A stretch of DNA of 57,082 nucleotides from Duncaniella sp. (GTDB lineage: Bacteria > Bacteroidota > Bacteroidia > Bacteroidales > Muribaculaceae). The stretch covers positions 1-57,082 of the forward strand of contig NZ_JAIDEN010000087.1 in NCBI RefSeq assembly GCF_029054785.1, in the 5' to 3' direction. A model generated the notes under the pieces. That model made no database searches. It saw nothing but the letters and a program-made list of their open reading frames with translations, and was not told the origin of the DNA. Shown in pieces: positions 23,057-32,489 of the stretch. A program made the translations under genes and the position numbers. Each line of letters starts with the position of its first letter. Within the stretch, counting starts at the first letter, position 1.

Positions 23057-26002
23057 TTACGACGGGTTCTTGCGGCATATCGCCTTGAAACTGCAAAATG
23101 TGCAGCTCTCTTCTTTCAGCGCCTGTGTGAATGGCACATCCGGATTGAAAATCTCGGCCACGGTAGCCCTGAAGCGTTCCATGAAGCCGTCGTTGACCTG
23201 ACGGTAATCTTCAAGAGGCTCCCCGGCATAGCGCAGTGGAGTCAGTCCGGAGGTGGAGAGGGTGCGGAATGGGTAGATCTGTGGCTTGATCGCATCCTTG
23301 TGGCCCGTCTGCTGCGCATAGGCGTTGCAATAGAACAGCAACTGGAGGATGGCTTTGCGGCGGTCTTTGATTTCCGGATCGAAGAGCTCGTCCATGTCCT
23401 TGAAATCCGTAAGGTCGCCGCCGGTCTTGTAGTCGACGATGCGCAGCAGTCCTGCCCCCTCGGCATAGCGGCCCGAAGGATAGACGCGGTCGATTCGGTC
23501 GATGATCTGATAGATGTTGACGCTCAGTGAATCGCTGATGCGCATGGTGCCGGTCAGTTTGTGTTCGCCGTCAATGAAGTCAAAGGGCGCAATCTTTTTT
23601 TCTTCTCTGAACATGAGGATCAGGAAGTGTTTCATCACCCGTCCCAGCACCTTGCACTCGCCGACAAGCGGAGTGCGGTCGCCCGCCGGATAGCGGTTAT
23701 ATTTTTCGTTGATGAGCTCGGTGATCACCGTGTCGAGCCTGACCTCATTTTTGATGAACGAGTCGAGGATCTCGGCCGTGATCTTCACTTCGCTGTGGTT
23801 TCCGCGCAACTCCTTGTAGAGCCGTTCGGCTACGGCATGCATGATGTCACCGTAGGTCCCGGAGTCCATGTAGTCCATCACCTCCTCGTCGAGGTCGAGT
23901 CCGCAGATGCGTTTGAGATAGAACGAGAGCGGGCAGTTGATATAGGCATTGATCGACGAGGCCGACAGAGTCTTCCCGCCTGGGACCGTAAACTCTTTCA
24001 GCTTCGCCATGATCTCAGGAGTCTTCACGACCGTCAGACTCTCTTCCTCGGTGGTGACGCTTGAAAACGATGCCAGATCATGGTCAACCTCGCATTCCGG
24101 AAAGAGATAGAGCAGCTGGGCGATGTAGCGTGAGATCTCGCTGTTTTTTCCGCTGAGGGTCCGCGCGTCGTAAAACAGTCTGACATTTGTGGCGCGGGAG
24201 ATCAGCCGATAGAACGAATAGGCGAAGATCGACTCCTGGAGTTCGGTTGTGGCCATTCCGTAGCTGCGCCGCAGAGAGTCCGGGATGAAGGATCTCGAAT
24301 ACTGCTTGCGCGGAAAGACACGCTCGTTCATCGAGAGGATGATCAGATTGTCGAAGTCAAGGGCGCGGGTCTCCAGGACACCCATCACCTGGAGGCCTTT
24401 GAGCGGTTCGCCGGTGAAACGTATGTTGACTGACGAGATTGTCGATTGCAGCAGCTGGATAAAGGTGGTGTCCTTCATGCTGATCTTCCAGCGGCTGCAT
24501 GAGCGGCGGATGTTTTCCAGTTCGATCAGATAGGTGTCAAGGAAGTAGTTTTCGATCATCCGTTCGCGGTCTCCGGCAGTGAATCCGCGCAGGGTGCTTG
24601 CGAGCGTGAAGAAATAGTTGTGGACCTCCTCGATGCCGTTGGTGTCGGTGACAGGGGTGAAGATGAAGCTGAGTTCCGGCGCCGTCCGGGTGATCAGGCT
24701 TGCGGGCACCATGTAGAGGCGCCGCTCGACCATCAGTCTCAGCAGTGCGTTGCAGCCCTCAGGCGCATAGCTCTGGAGCATGGGGTGGGTAAGCACCGCG
24801 CGCATGTCCTCATAGAAAAACGACCATTCGCCGCGTGAGAGCGAGCTGCGGAGCTGGAGATTGACAATGGTCGACATCAGCGATGAGACAGCCGTGTTTT
24901 TCAGCGGGAAACCCATAGTGACATTGAGCGCGCTGATCTGCGGCGGCACGGCGTGGACCATCGGGATGAAAAGATTCTCGTCGGGCAGCACCACGGCGGT
25001 GTCGATAGCGTCGGCTGTATCCGTCACCGCGCCCTCTGAAAGCCATTGGGTGAGCTGTTGTCCGGCAAGTTTGGTCTGTCCGAAAGCACTCGGCACACCG
25101 GTGATGTGGATTTTCGGGAAAGAGAGCTTTTCGGAGTAGTGCTCGCCAAGATCGTAGAGCGAGGGGAAACACTGGATGTTGTTCTGCATGAACAGTGCCG
25201 CGCGGTTGCCTTTGGCCTGAAATGCAGGCGAGGCCATGTCCCAGTAGAAATCGGCACAGCCGCGCGCCCGCAGCTTCTCGAAGATCCTGATTTCGGAAAG
25301 GGTCAGCACATTGAAGCCGACGAATATGTAGCGTTTGAACGGCAGCTTGAAATCGCTCCCCTTGCTCAGAAGATTGACGGCGTTGCGGGCAAACATGCCG
25401 CGTGTGGCCATGCCGTTGTCGAGCAGGCGTTTGTGGAAGCGGTCGAATAGCTCGTCAAGGACTTCCCAGAGTTGCAGGAATTTGTTTTCGAGAGGGGTGG
25501 GGGTGCTGTGTATGTGGTTCCAGAATTCGTCGGGACTGCTGTGGACAAACTTCTCGCCCCAGTAGCGGTTGATGATTTCGACCTGTTCCTCGGTCAGATA
25601 GTTGGCGCTGACTTCGCGGAAGCGCTGGAGGTTGACGAAGAGCTTGTGTGGGTCCACAAGATAGAGGTCGACATCGTTGAAGTCGTTGAGCAGCATCTCG
25701 CCCCAGAAGAGGAAGCGGTCGAAGTCTGCGACATTTTCTCCGCTCAGGCTGCGGTATTCATTGTAGAGTATGAAGAGCTGGTCGAGGCGAGGCGCTTCGG
25801 TCAGAGCCGAAAAACTGCGTGTCACCTCCGCGATTGTCGCGATCTCAGGCATCAGAAACGGCTGTCCGTCGGCTTCGGCTGCAAGATAGTGGGTGAAAAA
25901 CACCCCGCTTCGTTTGTTGGGGAAGACGAAGCAATAGTCCTGGAGCTTGTTCAGTTCGTTGGCCGCATAGACTCCGGCCACTTGACGGAGAAATGGAATC
26001 AT
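23057..26002 (-). CDS. AddB-like PD-(D/E)XK nuclease/helicase-fold protein
   Basis: 981 residues. The N-terminal half resembles an inactive UvrD/AddB helicase fold (CFVFPNKRSGVFFTHYL at about 24-41, in the place of a P-loop, without a Lys-Ser/Thr pair). The C-terminal nuclease domain has SINAYINCPLSFYLK, GTYGDIMHAVAE, DRIDRV and LRIVDYKTG (the D...DxK core). CP near residue 690 together with CTFCSFKAIC at the end gives four Cys for the 4Fe-4S cluster of AddB nucleases. It probably acts in double-strand-break processing with an AddA-type partner, which is not in the window. It lies between holB and hemW with short spacers. Confidence 0.88.
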   Translation of the reverse strand: MIPFLRQVAGVYAANELNKLQDYCFVFPNKRSGVFFTHYLAAEADGQPFLMPEIATIAEVTRSFSALTEAPRLDQLFILYNEYRSLSGENVADFDRFLFWGEMLLNDFNDVDLYLVDPHKLFVNLQRFREVSANYLTEEQVEIINRYWGEKFVHSSPDEFWNHIHSTPTPLENKFLQLWEVLDELFDRFHKRLLDNGMATRGMFARNAVNLLSKGSDFKLPFKRYIFVGFNVLTLSEIRIFEKLRARGCADFYWDMASPAFQAKGNRAALFMQNNIQCFPSLYDLGEHYSEKLSFPKIHITGVPSAFGQTKLAGQQLTQWLSEGAVTDTADAIDTAVVLPDENLFIPMVHAVPPQISALNVTMGFPLKNTAVSSLMSTIVNLQLRSSLSRGEWSFFYEDMRAVLTHPMLQSYAPEGCNALLRLMVERRLYMVPASLITRTAPELSFIFTPVTDTNGIEEVHNYFFTLASTLRGFTAGDRERMIENYFLDTYLIELENIRRSCSRWKISMKDTTFIQLLQSTISSVNIRFTGEPLKGLQVMGVLETRALDFDNLIILSMNERVFPRKQYSRSFIPDSLRRSYGMATTELQESIFAYSFYRLISRATNVRLFYDARTLSGKNSEISRYIAQLLYLFPECEVDHDLASFSSVTTEEESLTVVKTPEIMAKLKEFTVPGGKTLSASSINAYINCPLSFYLKRICGLDLDEEVMDYMDSGTYGDIMHAVAERLYKELRGNHSEVKITAEILDSFIKNEVRLDTVITELINEKYNRYPAGDRTPLVGECKVLGRVMKHFLILMFREEKKIAPFDFIDGEHKLTGTMRISDSLSVNIYQIIDRIDRVYPSGRYAEGAGLLRIVDYKTGGDLTDFKDMDELFDPEIKDRRKAILQLLFYCNAYAQQTGHKDAIKPQIYPFRTLSTSGLTPLRYAGEPLEDYRQVNDGFMERFRATVAEIFNPDVPFTQALKEESCTFCSFKAICRKNPS

Positions 26003-26048
26003 TGGAGTGGATATGAGGGGGGCTGGAGTGGTGAGTGACAGCTTATTT

Positions 26049-27179
26049 TCAGAAATTCTTGATCAGGATGATCATTTTGATGGCAAAATCGAAATTGACA
26101 ATCTTGCCGTTGGCGTTTCCGGCAATGTCGGTTGCCGCCCGGTTCATTTCCGAGATTATTTTCTCGGCGTTGTTCTCGGTGATGAAGCGGGCGAAGTTTT
26201 TGCTGAACTGAGCCTCGTTGCGGTTGAGGTAGAGCAGATCCGGGACATTGAAATTGTAGATGAAATTCTCGCGGATGAGGCGCTGGGAGTAGTCGTAGAA
26301 CTTCACGGCCTGCTCGCGTCCGAGGGCCGCCACGTCGGAACTCCACTCCTTCAGCCCCTTGACATCGCGCTGGTAGCTCAGGCGCATGAGCCTGACAAAG
26401 AGGTCGAAAAACATGCGGCTGACGCTCGTTGCATCCATTGCCCGCAGAGCGCTGTTGACATCACCGGCTGCAATATGGGCCATCGAGAGGGCGTCCTGCG
26501 GGTCGATCGCCAGTGTTTCCGCGAGATAGCGGGCCACGGTCTCGTCGCTCAGGCGCTTCATCTCGATCGGGCGGCAGCGGGAGTAGATTGTCGGCAGGAT
26601 CGAGGCGGCGTTGTCGGAGACAAGTATGAAGATGGTGTCGGCAAAAGGCTCTTCGATCAGTTTGAGCAGTTTGTTGGCTGTCTGCTCGTTCATTTTTTCG
26701 GGAAGCCAGATGATCACGGTCTTGTAGCGCGAGAGTGTGGTTGTCACCGCGAGGCGCTGTTCAAGGGCCTCGCTTTCGGAGACGTAGATCACCGGCTGGG
26801 CGTTTTTCTTTTCGAAATAGCCTGTCCAGCGGTCGAAGTCCATGAACGGACTGGCGCTCACAAATTCCTTGAATTCGCCCATGTAGTCATCCGACACCGG
26901 GGCTTTGAGCTTCTCGGTCTTGACCACCGGAAAGACGTAGATGCTGTCGACATGGTTGAAACTTTCGCTTTGCAGACACGACGGGCAGCAGCCGCACGGT
27001 TCGCCCTCCGGTGTCGGAGACTGGCAGTGAAGCAACTGGGCGAAAGCGCGGGCAAGCATGAATTTTCCGATGCCGGCTGGGCCGTGGAGCAGCAGTGCGT
27101 GTGGGATGCGGCCGTCGGCCACCATGTCGCGCAACTGGCGCTTGACATTTTCATGTGATGGAATCTGACTGAACTTCAT
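26049..27179 (-). CDS. holB: DNA polymerase III subunit delta prime
   Basis: 376 residues, part of the clamp loader. P-loop GPAGIGK (33-39) is followed by Phe40 where ATPases have Ser/Thr, consistent with delta prime not hydrolysing ATP. A zinc module is formed by Cys52, Cys62, Cys65 and Cys68. The gene order LLKLIEEP, FILVSDN and SRCRPI (RC motif) is that of the family. Slightly longer than E. coli HolB. The -7 box TAACTTTG (27194 to 27187) is one arm of a long inverted repeat shared with the divergent patatin gene. It heads a probable minus-strand transcript with the AddB-like gene and hemW. Confidence 0.92.
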   Translation of the reverse strand: MKFSQIPSHENVKRQLRDMVADGRIPHALLLHGPAGIGKFMLARAFAQLLHCQSPTPEGEPCGCCPSCLQSESFNHVDSIYVFPVVKTEKLKAPVSDDYMGEFKEFVSASPFMDFDRWTGYFEKKNAQPVIYVSESEALEQRLAVTTTLSRYKTVIIWLPEKMNEQTANKLLKLIEEPFADTIFILVSDNAASILPTIYSRCRPIEMKRLSDETVARYLAETLAIDPQDALSMAHIAAGDVNSALRAMDATSVSRMFFDLFVRLMRLSYQRDVKGLKEWSSDVAALGREQAVKFYDYSQRLIRENFIYNFNVPDLLYLNRNEAQFSKNFARFITENNAEKIISEMNRAATDIAGNANGKIVNFDFAIKMIILIKNF

Positions 27180-27185
27180 GATAAG

Positions 27186-27258
27186 GCAAAGTTACGCAAA
27201 ACACACGACTTTCTTGTCTGACAGGGGCAAAAAAGTCGTGTGTTTTGCGTATCTTTGC
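27186..27258. promoter_or_regulatory. Mirror-image divergent promoters in a 27-bp inverted repeat
   Basis: Left arm 27186-27212 and right arm 27232-27258 are reverse complements with one mismatch in 27 (inner 19 bases perfect, ACGCAAAACACACGACTTT). Each arm ends outward in a -7 box: TAACTTTG for holB (minus) and TATCTTTG (27250-27257) for the patatin gene (plus). The 19-base centre is CTTGTCTGA...GGCAAA-like and not symmetrical. Neither transcript contains the whole repeat, so it acts at DNA level, or is a product of promoter duplication by inversion. Confidence 0.8.
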
Positions 27259-27265
27259 AACCGTT

Positions 27266-28078
27266 ATGCTTGATATGTTGAAATTTTCGCGCAAGCCTTA
27301 TAAACTCGGACTCGTCCTCAGTGGTGGAGGAGCCCGCGGTTTTGCCCATGCCGGCGCTCTGAAAGCACTTGAGGAGGTCGGCATCAGACCCGACATCGTG
27401 GCCGGAGTCAGTGCCGGCTCTGTGGTGACGGTGATGTATGCTTCCGGAATGGCCCCCGAAGAGATCCTGAAAGTGTTCAGTAATGCCAAGTTCGGTGATT
27501 TTGCCGAGCTTGGAGTACCGCGTGACGGTTTCTTTTCGATGGACGGTTTCAAGAAATTTCTGCGCAGGCAGATTCCCTACGAGAATATCGAGGATCTGCC
27601 TCTGCCGGCGGTGGTCTGCGCCACAGACCTTGACAACAATCGCCCCGAAGCATTCTGGGAGGGCACTCTGGTCGACTGCGTGGCCGCTTCATGCAGCATC
27701 CCGATCATCTTCAAACCGATCAGGATCAAGGGTGTCACCTATGTCGACGGCGGAGTTCTCGCCAATCTTCCGGCCTGGGCGCTCAGAGACAAGTGCAAAT
27801 ATCTTATCGGCATAAATTGCAGCCCGATGCCGGCCCGCGGCAAGCCGAAATCGCTAATGGACATAGCTCACCGCACCTACGATCTGCTTGTCAAAAACAA
27901 TTCACAGTCACAGATGGAACTTTGCGACCTGGCCATAACTATTGACGATGTAGCCTCCTACAAGGTTTTCAATCTCAAGGAAATAACCCGTGTCTTCAGG
28001 TCGGGCTACGACAACACTCTCCAGGCCCTGCTTGATGCGGGCTTTACTCTCCGTGGCGACAGACGCAAAAAGAAATAG
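27266..28078 (+). CDS. Patatin-like phospholipase (RssA type)
   Basis: 270 residues, cytosolic patatin-fold acylhydrolase: GLVLSGGGARGFAHAGALKAL (oxyanion loop GGGARG at 20-25), GVSAGS with Ser49 and DGGVLANLPAWAL with Asp161. Closer to E. coli RssA and related bacterial patatins than the one at 17286. The longer frame from 27245 starts upstream of the expected transcription start, so ATG 27266, or ATG 27275 two codons later, is the start. The promoter is the right arm of the mirror repeat. Substrate unknown. Confidence 0.9.
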   Translation: MLDMLKFSRKPYKLGLVLSGGGARGFAHAGALKALEEVGIRPDIVAGVSAGSVVTVMYASGMAPEEILKVFSNAKFGDFAELGVPRDGFFSMDGFKKFLRRQIPYENIEDLPLPAVVCATDLDNNRPEAFWEGTLVDCVAASCSIPIIFKPIRIKGVTYVDGGVLANLPAWALRDKCKYLIGINCSPMPARGKPKSLMDIAHRTYDLLVKNNSQSQMELCDLAITIDDVASYKVFNLKEITRVFRSGYDNTLQALLDAGFTLRGDRRKKK

Positions 28079-28137
28079 CACCTCACACACTCTCTCCAAA
28101 GGTTCAGTTTAATCAGATCAGACAGTCCACGAAATAG

Positions 28138-28148
28138 GTGACTGTCAC
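28138..28148. promoter_or_regulatory. Short palindrome upstream of the amylase
   Basis: GTGAC-T-GTCAC is a perfect palindrome with five-base arms, 17 nt before ATG 28165. It may be an operator, or chance. Confidence 0.25.
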
Positions 28149-28164
28149 ATACAATACATTCGGA

Positions 28165-29874
28165 ATGGATAAAAAACCAATCATCTATCAGCTTTTACCA
28201 AGACTTTTCACAAACGCGAACAGGAACTGCATTCCTGGAGGAACATATAAACAGAACGGTTCAGGCAAGTTCAACGACATCTCCGACGCTGTCCTTTCGG
28301 GCATCAAGGAACTCGGCGCCACACATGTGTGGTACACGGGTGTGATCGAACACGCCACCAAGACCGATTACAGCGCCGAAGGCATCACCCCTGACAACCC
28401 CCATGTGGTCAAAGGGCAGGCCGGGTCTCCCTATGCCATCAAGGACTACTATGATGTCGATCCGGATCTGGCTGTCAACGTCGGCAAGCGCATGGAGGAG
28501 TTCGAGGCTCTCGTGGCCCGTACACACGATGCCGGACTTGATGTCATCATTGACTTTGTCCCCAACCACACCGCGCGCTCCTATCACAGCGATGTCAAGC
28601 CCGCCGGAATCAAGGATCTCGGCGAGGATGACAATCCCGACATGTTTTTCGACCCCAACAACAACTATTATTATATCACCCGTCAGCTTTTCGCTCCATC
28701 GGTCGATATGGGAAGCGGCAAGCAGGCCTATATCGAGTTTCCGGCGAAGGCAACCGGCGATGACTGCTTCTCGGCTTTTCCGGGCGTCAACAACTGGTAT
28801 GACACCGTGAAGCTCAACTACGGACGCGACCCCGGCAACTGGAGCACCCACTATTCTCCGATTCCCGACACATGGATGAAGATGCTCCACATCCTGCGCT
28901 TCTGGGCCTCGAAGGGTGTCGACGCTTTCCGCTGCGACATGGTCCACATGGTTCCCCTGGAATTCTGGCAGTGGGCCATCCCCAATGTCAAGGACCGCTA
29001 TCCCCATGTCAGATTCATCGCCGAACTCTATGACATCCACATCTACCGCGATTTCATCGAGAAAGGCGGCTTCGACTACCTTTATGACAAGGTGAACCTC
29101 TACGATACACTCCGTGCCATCCAGTGTCACAACCATTCCGCCGCTACCATCACCAACTGCTGGCAGACCGTCGAAGGAATCTCGCAACACATGCTCAACT
29201 TCCTTGAAAACCACGACGAACAGCGTTTCGGCTCGAAATTCTATGCCGGAGATCCGGCAAAGGTCATCCCGTCGCTCGTTGTCAGCTCGATGATCTCGAC
29301 AGGCCCAATGATGATCTACGCCGGCCAGGAACTCGGCGAGCAGGCCACAGACTGCGAGGGCTTCAGCGGCTACGACGGCAGGACCACGATTTTCGACTAC
29401 TGGAGTGTCGGCACTCTGCGCCGCTGGTACAATGACGGCAAGCCCGGAGGAGCCTTCCTGACTCCCCGTGAACGCTGGTTGCGCTCGAAGTATTGCACCA
29501 TTCTCAACATCTGCAACCGCGAACGGGCCATTTCCCAGGGCCGTTTCTTTGACCTGATGTATGTCAATTATCAGAATCCGACCCTCAATCCGCACCGTCA
29601 GTATGCTTTCATCCGTCATTGCGATGGCGAGACAATCATTATCGCTGTGAATTTCTCGGCTGACTCCTGTGACCTTGGCATAAACATTCCCCGTCATGCA
29701 TTCGAAATGTTCGGCATCCCTGAGGGCGAGGCCGTGGCAACGGAACTTATCACCCGCGATCAGGACACCAAGCAGCTGAGCAGCACCGAACCTTTCCGCA
29801 CGATGATCCCCCCCTATGACGCCGTTGTCTGGAAAATCCGCCACCGTCAGGTGAGACCTGCGGCAAAGAAATAG
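28165..29874 (+). CDS. GH13 alpha-amylase family glycoside hydrolase
   Basis: 569 residues, no signal peptide, so probably cytosolic and acting on internal or imported alpha-glucan. The GH13 regions are in order: IIDFVPNHT (I), DAFRCDMVHM with nucleophile Asp258 (II), FIAELYD with acid/base Glu287 (III) and FLENHDEQRF with Asp351 (IV). The C-terminal beta domain (about 470-560) is present. I chose ATG 28165 (MDKKPIIYQLLPRLF) over the upstream GTG 28138, which would add nine residues with no match to the family. It is followed by its own terminator. Exact specificity cannot be read. Confidence 0.9.
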   Translation: MDKKPIIYQLLPRLFTNANRNCIPGGTYKQNGSGKFNDISDAVLSGIKELGATHVWYTGVIEHATKTDYSAEGITPDNPHVVKGQAGSPYAIKDYYDVDPDLAVNVGKRMEEFEALVARTHDAGLDVIIDFVPNHTARSYHSDVKPAGIKDLGEDDNPDMFFDPNNNYYYITRQLFAPSVDMGSGKQAYIEFPAKATGDDCFSAFPGVNNWYDTVKLNYGRDPGNWSTHYSPIPDTWMKMLHILRFWASKGVDAFRCDMVHMVPLEFWQWAIPNVKDRYPHVRFIAELYDIHIYRDFIEKGGFDYLYDKVNLYDTLRAIQCHNHSAATITNCWQTVEGISQHMLNFLENHDEQRFGSKFYAGDPAKVIPSLVVSSMISTGPMMIYAGQELGEQATDCEGFSGYDGRTTIFDYWSVGTLRRWYNDGKPGGAFLTPRERWLRSKYCTILNICNRERAISQGRFFDLMYVNYQNPTLNPHRQYAFIRHCDGETIIIAVNFSADSCDLGINIPRHAFEMFGIPEGEAVATELITRDQDTKQLSSTEPFRTMIPPYDAVVWKIRHRQVRPAAKK

Positions 29875-29928
29875 TCAGCGCCCAGGCGGAGACGCCGGGG
29901 CATGACCGAATATAATAGATATAAGAAG

Positions 29929-29982
29929 AGCGCCTTCAGAGGCGATACCGGATCAGGTATCAGTTCTGAAGGCGCTTTTTTT
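29929..29982 (+). terminator. Terminator of the amylase gene
   Basis: AGCGCCTTCAGA (29929-29940) pairs with TCTGAAGGCGCT (29965-29976), and an inner GATACC (29944-29949) with GGTATC (29956-29961) makes a second stem. Seven T follow. Confidence 0.88.
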
Positions 29983-30048
29983 AGAATATATCCGGAGGGT
30001 GCCGGGGCTTTGTCGGCTTTGGCGCCCTCGCGGAGTGGATGTCGGTGT

Positions 30049-32448
30049 TTACTTCACCACCACGCGGCGGATGTCGTTGAAGTTGGAGACGATATAGAAG
30101 CCGGGGGTGAGGGCGATGTCGGCGCTGCCGCTGATGACGCGGTCGGCGAGGATCATGCCTTCGAGGTTGTAGACGATGAAGCGTGTGGCTTCGCCGTGGT
30201 TTTCGATGACAAGCTGTCCGCCGAGCGAGTAGGCTTCCCAGTTCTGGATCTCATCGACGATTTCGATGCCTGACTGCTTGACATAGTCGGTCACGCTGAT
30301 GTTGTCGATGTTCACACGGGAGCCTGAGGTCTGACGCAGACGGATCAGGTTGTTGCCCGGCACGTTGACTGTGAAGATGAATTCCTTGTAGGATGTCTCG
30401 GTTATGGCGGCTGAGCCTGCTGACTGCCATGTGTCGCCGTTGTCCGACGAATATTCCACCTCGACAGCCGCGTTGCCGTCAGTGCCGAAACGTTCGGCGA
30501 AGAAAGTGATTGTTCCTATGCCGTCAGGCTTGGCCGAGGCGGTTGTGATCGAGCTTGACGATGTTTTGCCGAAACGGACGGCACCGGTCTTGTCAACTCC
30601 TTCTGATGCGTTGAAAAGCACATCTTTGCAGTTCCAGGTGGTTGCCGATCCGTTGTAGACATGGTTGCCGTAGGAACCGCTGCCGGAAGGTTCGAAAGTC
30701 TCGATAAATTTCGGCTTTGACGGATCTGTGACAGTGGCCTGGATCATGGCATCGTCAGTGAAATATCCTTCGGTACGGGCCGTGATGAAGGTCTCGTAGT
30801 GGCCTGGGTCGGTTGCCCCGATGCGTATATAGAAGCGGTCTTCCATCGGCTGGAGCGAGAGGGTCTGCGACCATTCGTTTTTGTCGGTGGAGATTTCGAA
30901 TGGCGAGTTGACCGCAATCGTGATCCGGCCTTCGATATTTTCAGTCTCCAGCCAGAGTTCCTCGGCGGCAGAAGGCTCTCCGGGGAGTGCGGTCAGCATC
31001 ACGAATTCATCGCTGCCATAGTGCATGATGACGATCGACGGTTCGGGCTTTTCGGTGGTGACGGTCACGATGTTGGATTTCATTGTGGCCGATGAGAGCT
31101 GGTAGGTGTAGGTTGTTCCGGGTTGGAGACCGTTGACAATATAGCGGCCGTCATCGGCGCGGACAGCGACAGGATAGCCGCTGAGCGGAGTGCCGTTTTG
31201 GCATACGGTCAGCTGATAGTCAGAGTCGCCGGGAAGTGCGGTCCAGCAGGCCATGAATGATGTTTCGGTCACGTCTGATGGCTCATGAGCCGGAATTCCG
31301 TCAATGGCACTGGCCGAAAGGTTGACTTTGGTGACCAGCTGTCCGGAGGTCAGTGTCAGCACTGCGCTTGCGTTCTTGACAGTCTGAGATCTGAATGTCA
31401 CGATCACTGTCGCTCCTGATCCGTTGATTTCCGAAGCGGCTACGGATGAGCGCGAGAGTGTGAAGTCTGCTGAGCTGACAGAGAGGCTGACGGCTGAAGT
31501 CAGGTTCCTGCCTTCGATTCTGACCGGCATCTGGAGAGGATAGCTGACAGCGGTGATTCCGAAGTTGATGGTTGAGCCGTCGGTCGGAAGATTGATCACG
31601 GGAGTCTGTGAGGCCGACGAGTGCCAGCCTTCGGTCTTCTTGTCGCCCCAGATGTGTTCGGCAAGATCAGGATGGTCGATGAATGGGTTGCGGTTCTTCT
31701 GATATTTGCTGACAGCCTCGTTGCGGTCTATTTCTTTCTGGCTGACCGGGTCCTGACGGTGCCATTTCAGCAGAAGTTTGACGGCCCATTCGTCGAACAC
31801 CGGATAGCTGTTCTGATCGAGCATGGCCTGAGCCTCCTTGGTGTTCCAGCTTGCGATCCGGTCGTTATAGGCGGCAGCCATGTAGAAATAAGAACGTGCG
31901 AAGTCACCTTTATATTCATCGACCGGTTCAAAGACTGTCCCTGTGTAGCCGGGAAAGGTCGAAGATCCGAGTTTGCCGAGTGCCTTGACTCCGTTGGCCG
32001 AGGGTTCTGAAGTGCCGTTGGCACATTCGCCGAAGGGATGGTTGCTTCGCTGCCCGTTGACTTTTCCGTCAGTCGGATAGATGTGATAGGCGTCGGTGTA
32101 CATCGGCTTTGCATCGTCAAACCAGCTTTTAGGGAAGGAATGCTCGCGGTTGTAGCAGCTGCCGATAGCGGTGTAGTTGCCACACTGTTCTTTGCGGTAG
32201 GTCCAGCGTTTGGTCGAATACATGTCCCAGACCTTGCCGTTTTCGTCAAGGTCGGAAGAGCCGTAGACATCCCACAGATCGCTGTAACTTACAGCGGTGT
32301 GAGGGCCGACAATTTCACACAGAGTGGACAGTAGGCTGGCGGCTTTCTTACCTTCACATTTGTCATAGTAACCGGAGGGAGCGGCCCCCCAAAGAACTGC
32401 CGCCATTAAAAATGGCGGCAGCAGTAGGAACAGACGTTTCATAAGCAT
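30049..32448 (-). CDS. Secreted endonuclease I with T9SS-like C-terminal sorting domain
   Basis: 799 residues. Signal peptide (about 1-22), then an endonuclease-I/NucM/EndA domain (about 30-270): NREHSFPKSWF and DAYHIYPTDGKVNGQRSNHPFGE carry the catalytic His and metal ligands. Next come an Ig-like beta domain (about 285-405), a fibronectin-III-like module (about 410-480), a further beta-sandwich and a jelly-roll-like module, and finally about 80 residues (EAYSLGGQLVIENHGEA...GFYIVSNF) like a type IX secretion sorting tail. It should degrade extracellular DNA or RNA at the cell surface. A methionine two codons later (32442) may be the start. It is last in the rlmI-DPP III transcript. Confidence 0.87.
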   Translation of the reverse strand: MLMKRLFLLLPPFLMAAVLWGAAPSGYYDKCEGKKAASLLSTLCEIVGPHTAVSYSDLWDVYGSSDLDENGKVWDMYSTKRWTYRKEQCGNYTAIGSCYNREHSFPKSWFDDAKPMYTDAYHIYPTDGKVNGQRSNHPFGECANGTSEPSANGVKALGKLGSSTFPGYTGTVFEPVDEYKGDFARSYFYMAAAYNDRIASWNTKEAQAMLDQNSYPVFDEWAVKLLLKWHRQDPVSQKEIDRNEAVSKYQKNRNPFIDHPDLAEHIWGDKKTEGWHSSASQTPVINLPTDGSTINFGITAVSYPLQMPVRIEGRNLTSAVSLSVSSADFTLSRSSVAASEINGSGATVIVTFRSQTVKNASAVLTLTSGQLVTKVNLSASAIDGIPAHEPSDVTETSFMACWTALPGDSDYQLTVCQNGTPLSGYPVAVRADDGRYIVNGLQPGTTYTYQLSSATMKSNIVTVTTEKPEPSIVIMHYGSDEFVMLTALPGEPSAAEELWLETENIEGRITIAVNSPFEISTDKNEWSQTLSLQPMEDRFYIRIGATDPGHYETFITARTEGYFTDDAMIQATVTDPSKPKFIETFEPSGSGSYGNHVYNGSATTWNCKDVLFNASEGVDKTGAVRFGKTSSSSITTASAKPDGIGTITFFAERFGTDGNAAVEVEYSSDNGDTWQSAGSAAITETSYKEFIFTVNVPGNNLIRLRQTSGSRVNIDNISVTDYVKQSGIEIVDEIQNWEAYSLGGQLVIENHGEATRFIVYNLEGMILADRVISGSADIALTPGFYIVSNFNDIRRVVVK

Positions 32449-32489
32449 TTATATGAAGTCTTTATGTTTGATTGTTTCGTGATATTCGT

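Noticed and set aside
26007..27158. 383-codon open frame on the plus strand
   Set aside because: Opposite holB, which has a clear P-loop and zinc module. No independent motif.
28261..29844. 527-codon open frame on the minus strand
   Set aside because: Lies wholly opposite the GH13 amylase gene, whose catalytic motifs are complete. The frame has no domain of its own; it is a shadow caused by codon bias.
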